Assembly: GCA_012518155.1 (NCBI GenBank)
Contig: JAAYTC010000075.1
Location: 1 to 16,805, forward strand
Length of the DNA: 16,805 nucleotides
Reading direction: 5' to 3'
DNA from: Bacteroidales bacterium
GTDB lineage: Bacteria; Bacteroidota; Bacteroidia; Bacteroidales; Dysgonomonadaceae
Shown one piece after another: positions 14,855 to 16,805 of the stretch. The notes beneath the pieces are model-generated. The model was not told the DNA's origin. It worked only from the letters and a program-made list of their open reading frames with translations, and made no database searches. Every line of letters begins with the position of its first letter. Position 1 is the stretch's first letter. Position numbers and translations under genes: made by a program.

Positions 14855-16243
14855 ATGCAAAAACCTTCCATACCCAAAGGTACACGGGATTTTTCGCCGG
14901 AAGAGATGGCGAAACGAAACTATATTTTTGACACAATCAAAGAGGTATACCGCCTCCATGGGTTCCAACAGATTGAAACACCGGCCATGGAGAACCTCTC
15001 TACCCTGCTGGGAAAGTACGGGGAAGAGGGGGACCGGCTGCTGTTTAAGGTGCTTAATTCAGGTAATTTCCTGTCCGGCCTAAACTCCGAAGACCTTGCC
15101 GAAGGCAACTCGGCGAAGAGCGCCCATAAAATATCGGACAAAGGGCTGCGGTATGACCTCACCGTCCCCTTCGCGCGTTACGTGGTAATGCACCGGAACG
15201 AGGTCACCTTTCCTTTCAAACGATACCAGATACAACCGGTATGGCGGGCCGACCGGCCACAAAAAGGGCGTTACCGCGAATTCTTCCAATGCGATGCCGA
15301 CATCGTGGGATCCGATTCGCTGCTGAACGAGGTGGAGCTGGTGCAGATGATCGACGAAGTATTCTCGCGGTTAGGCATCCGTGTATCGATAAAATTAAAC
15401 AATCGGAAAATCCTCTCCGGCATCGCGGAGGTGATCGGCGAAGCAGATAAAATCACCGCGATTACCGTGGCCATCGATAAGCTCGATAAAATAGGAGGCG
15501 AAAAGGTGAACGAGGAGCTGGCCGGAAGAGGGATCGCGAGGGAGGCAATCGATAAACTGCAGCCCATACTATACTTGAGTGGTAACGCCACAGAAAAACT
15601 GGAGCAGCTTAAAGAGATTCTGGCCTCCTCGGAAATGGGACTCCAAGGAATCACGGAGACGGAGTATATTTTTCATAAGGCCGAGCGACTTTCGTTGAGG
15701 AACGAACTGGAATTGGACCTCACGCTGGCAAGGGGATTGAATTACTACACCGGGGCCATCATAGAGGTGAAAGCACTCGACGCGGAGATCGGGAGCATCG
15801 CCGGGGGGGGCAGGTACGACAACCTGACCGGTATCTTTGGACTGCCCGATGTATCGGGCGTGGGCATCTCGTTCGGTGCCGACCGGGTGTACGACGTGCT
15901 GAATCAACTGGAACTGTTCCCGAAAAACTTCGACCACGCGACGGACCTCCTGTTCGTTAACTTTGGTGAGAAGGAGGCGGACTGGCTCTTGCCCATCATG
16001 AACAGGCTACGGCAAGAGGGAATCCGTTGTGAACTCTATCCCGATTCTGCCAAAATGAAGAAACAGATGACTTACGCCAATAACAACCGCATCCCCTTCG
16101 TGGCACTCGTGGGCGAGAAGGAGATCAACGAGGAGGCAATCAGCGTGCGGAACATGGAGAAGGGCGAACAGAAATACTTCCCTACCCGTGACATCGAGCT
16201 GTTGGTAAAAGAGATAAAAGAGGCTTCCGAATGCTCTCGATAG
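14855..16243 (+). CDS. hisS: Histidyl-tRNA synthetase (HisRS)
   Basis: HisRS is a class II enzyme that charges tRNA-His with histidine using ATP. The 462-residue chain shows KGTRDFSPEEM (8-18), RYDLTVPFARYV (99-110), motif 2 RADRPQKGRYREFFQCDAD (131-149), the histidine-specific RGLNYYTG (293-300), GGGRYDNL (317-324), and motif 3 GVGISFGADR (335-344). An alpha/beta anticodon-binding domain closes the protein from about residue 365. A longer frame opens at TTG 14801, but the added 18 residues are not HisRS-like and overlap a promoter-like box; ATG 14855 leads straight into the conserved QKPSIPKGTRDF. The RYDLTVPFARYV form is the branch shared with eukaryotes and several bacterial phyla. An ABC-F gene overlaps its last 13 nt. 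Confidence 0.96.
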   Translation: MQKPSIPKGTRDFSPEEMAKRNYIFDTIKEVYRLHGFQQIETPAMENLSTLLGKYGEEGDRLLFKVLNSGNFLSGLNSEDLAEGNSAKSAHKISDKGLRYDLTVPFARYVVMHRNEVTFPFKRYQIQPVWRADRPQKGRYREFFQCDADIVGSDSLLNEVELVQMIDEVFSRLGIRVSIKLNNRKILSGIAEVIGEADKITAITVAIDKLDKIGGEKVNEELAGRGIAREAIDKLQPILYLSGNATEKLEQLKEILASSEMGLQGITETEYIFHKAERLSLRNELELDLTLARGLNYYTGAIIEVKALDAEIGSIAGGGRYDNLTGIFGLPDVSGVGISFGADRVYDVLNQLELFPKNFDHATDLLFVNFGEKEADWLLPIMNRLRQEGIRCELYPDSAKMKKQMTYANNNRIPFVALVGEKEINEEAISVRNMEKGEQKYFPTRDIELLVKEIKEASECSR

Positions 16244-16805
16244 AAAACCTCACCGTGCAATTTGGTGGCTTCACGCTGCTCGACCGGATCTCGTTCGTAC
16301 TGAATCGGAACGAGCGGGTGGCTCTCACCGGTAAGAACGGAGCGGGAAAATCGACCCTCCTTAAGATTATGGCAGGAATACAGCCTCCCAGTAGTGGAAT
16401 TGTCTCGATCCCTAAAGAGGCTTCCATAGGCTACCTCCCGCAGCAGATGACGCTGAGCGACAACCTTACCGTACGGGAAGAGGCGTCCCTCGCGTTCGCC
16501 CACCTGCAGCGGATGGAGCAGGAGATGGAGCAATTGCACCGGGAGATGGCAGAGCGCACCGATTACGAGTCGGACGCGTACCACGCGATTATTCAACGGG
16601 CGGCAGATCTCCAAGAGCACCTTCAGGTTTCCGGGATCCATAACTTTGAAGCGGAGGTGGAAAAAACATTGACGGGGCTGGGCTTCCAACGGAGCGATTT
16701 CGAGCGACCGACGAAGGAGTTCAGCGGCGGATGGCGCATGCGGATCGAGCTGGCAAAACTGCTGCTGCAAGCACCCGACGTGCTGCTGCTGGACGAGCCG
16801 ACCAA
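16231..16805 (+). CDS. ABC-F family ATPase, 3' end outside window
   Basis: These first 191 residues belong to a soluble tandem ABC ATPase of the ABC-F group (Uup/EttA/YdiF-like), which act on ribosomes. The first nucleotide-binding domain is nearly complete: Walker A GKNGAGKST (34-42), Q-loop region YLPQQM (about 69-74), a coiled, glutamine/glutamate-rich arm (about 88-135), signature FSGGW (164-168), and Walker B LLLDEPT at the window edge. The lack of a membrane domain and the FSGGW form support ABC-F over a transporter. The second ATPase domain and the interdomain linker are not in view, so the subfamily cannot be set; no resistance role is implied. The ATG at 16231 lies inside the end of hisS (13-nt overlap), so the two genes are probably translationally coupled. 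Confidence 0.9.
   Translation, partial: MLSIENLTVQFGGFTLLDRISFVLNRNERVALTGKNGAGKSTLLKIMAGIQPPSSGIVSIPKEASIGYLPQQMTLSDNLTVREEASLAFAHLQRMEQEMEQLHREMAERTDYESDAYHAIIQRAADLQEHLQVSGIHNFEAEVEKTLTGLGFQRSDFERPTKEFSGGWRMRIELAKLLLQAPDVLLLDEPT

Noticed and set aside
16072..16770. 232-codon minus-strand frame over the hisS/ABC-F junction
   Set aside because: Both hisS and the ABC-F gene have clear motifs here on the plus strand; the reverse frame has none.

Overview
The window reads as chromosomal DNA of a Bacteroidetes bacterium, most likely order Bacteroidales (Dysgonomonadaceae or Porphyromonadaceae-like; that rank is a guess). The evidence is a lipid-anchored TamA relative (TamL) beside TamB, a DUF2027/Smr fusion protein, a long QueA, a HisS with the 'RYDLTVPFARYV' signature, and promoters of the TTTG...TAnnTTTG type instead of sigma70 boxes.

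Layout, left to right. (1) Positions 2-2299: the C-terminal part of a Dna2/Upf1-like superfamily 1 helicase, cut by the left edge. (2) Positions 2374-2517: a promoter, a tRNA-Gln(CTG) gene and its terminator. (3) Positions ~2520-4600: visibly AT-richer accessory DNA holding a 19-codon remnant of a HTH regulator, a complete RhuM-family gene, and a convergent HigB/HigA-type toxin-antitoxin pair with a probable autoregulatory operator. No integrase or insertion sequence is left. (4) Positions 4603-12877, minus strand: queA, then tamB and tamL. tamB and tamL overlap by 8 nt and should act together in outer-membrane assembly or envelope lipid traffic; queA makes the queuosine precursor in tRNA. (5) Positions 12878-13028: a divergent control region with a well-formed queA promoter and a foldable leader for the rightward genes. 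(6) Positions 13029-16805, plus strand: DUF2027/Smr gene, small LEA/WHy-like lipoprotein, hisS, and the start of an ABC-F ATPase gene overlapping hisS by 13 nt and cut by the right edge.

The core regions are ordinary conserved Bacteroidetes housekeeping genes. I see no complete undescribed system. The most informative part is the accessory segment next to the tRNA, which looks like the scar of a larger locus, possibly a type I restriction-modification cluster, that kept RhuM and the toxin-antitoxin module. Smaller points of interest are repeat-built inserts in the helicase and in TamB, a TTG start for tamB, and the structured leader of the Smr gene.
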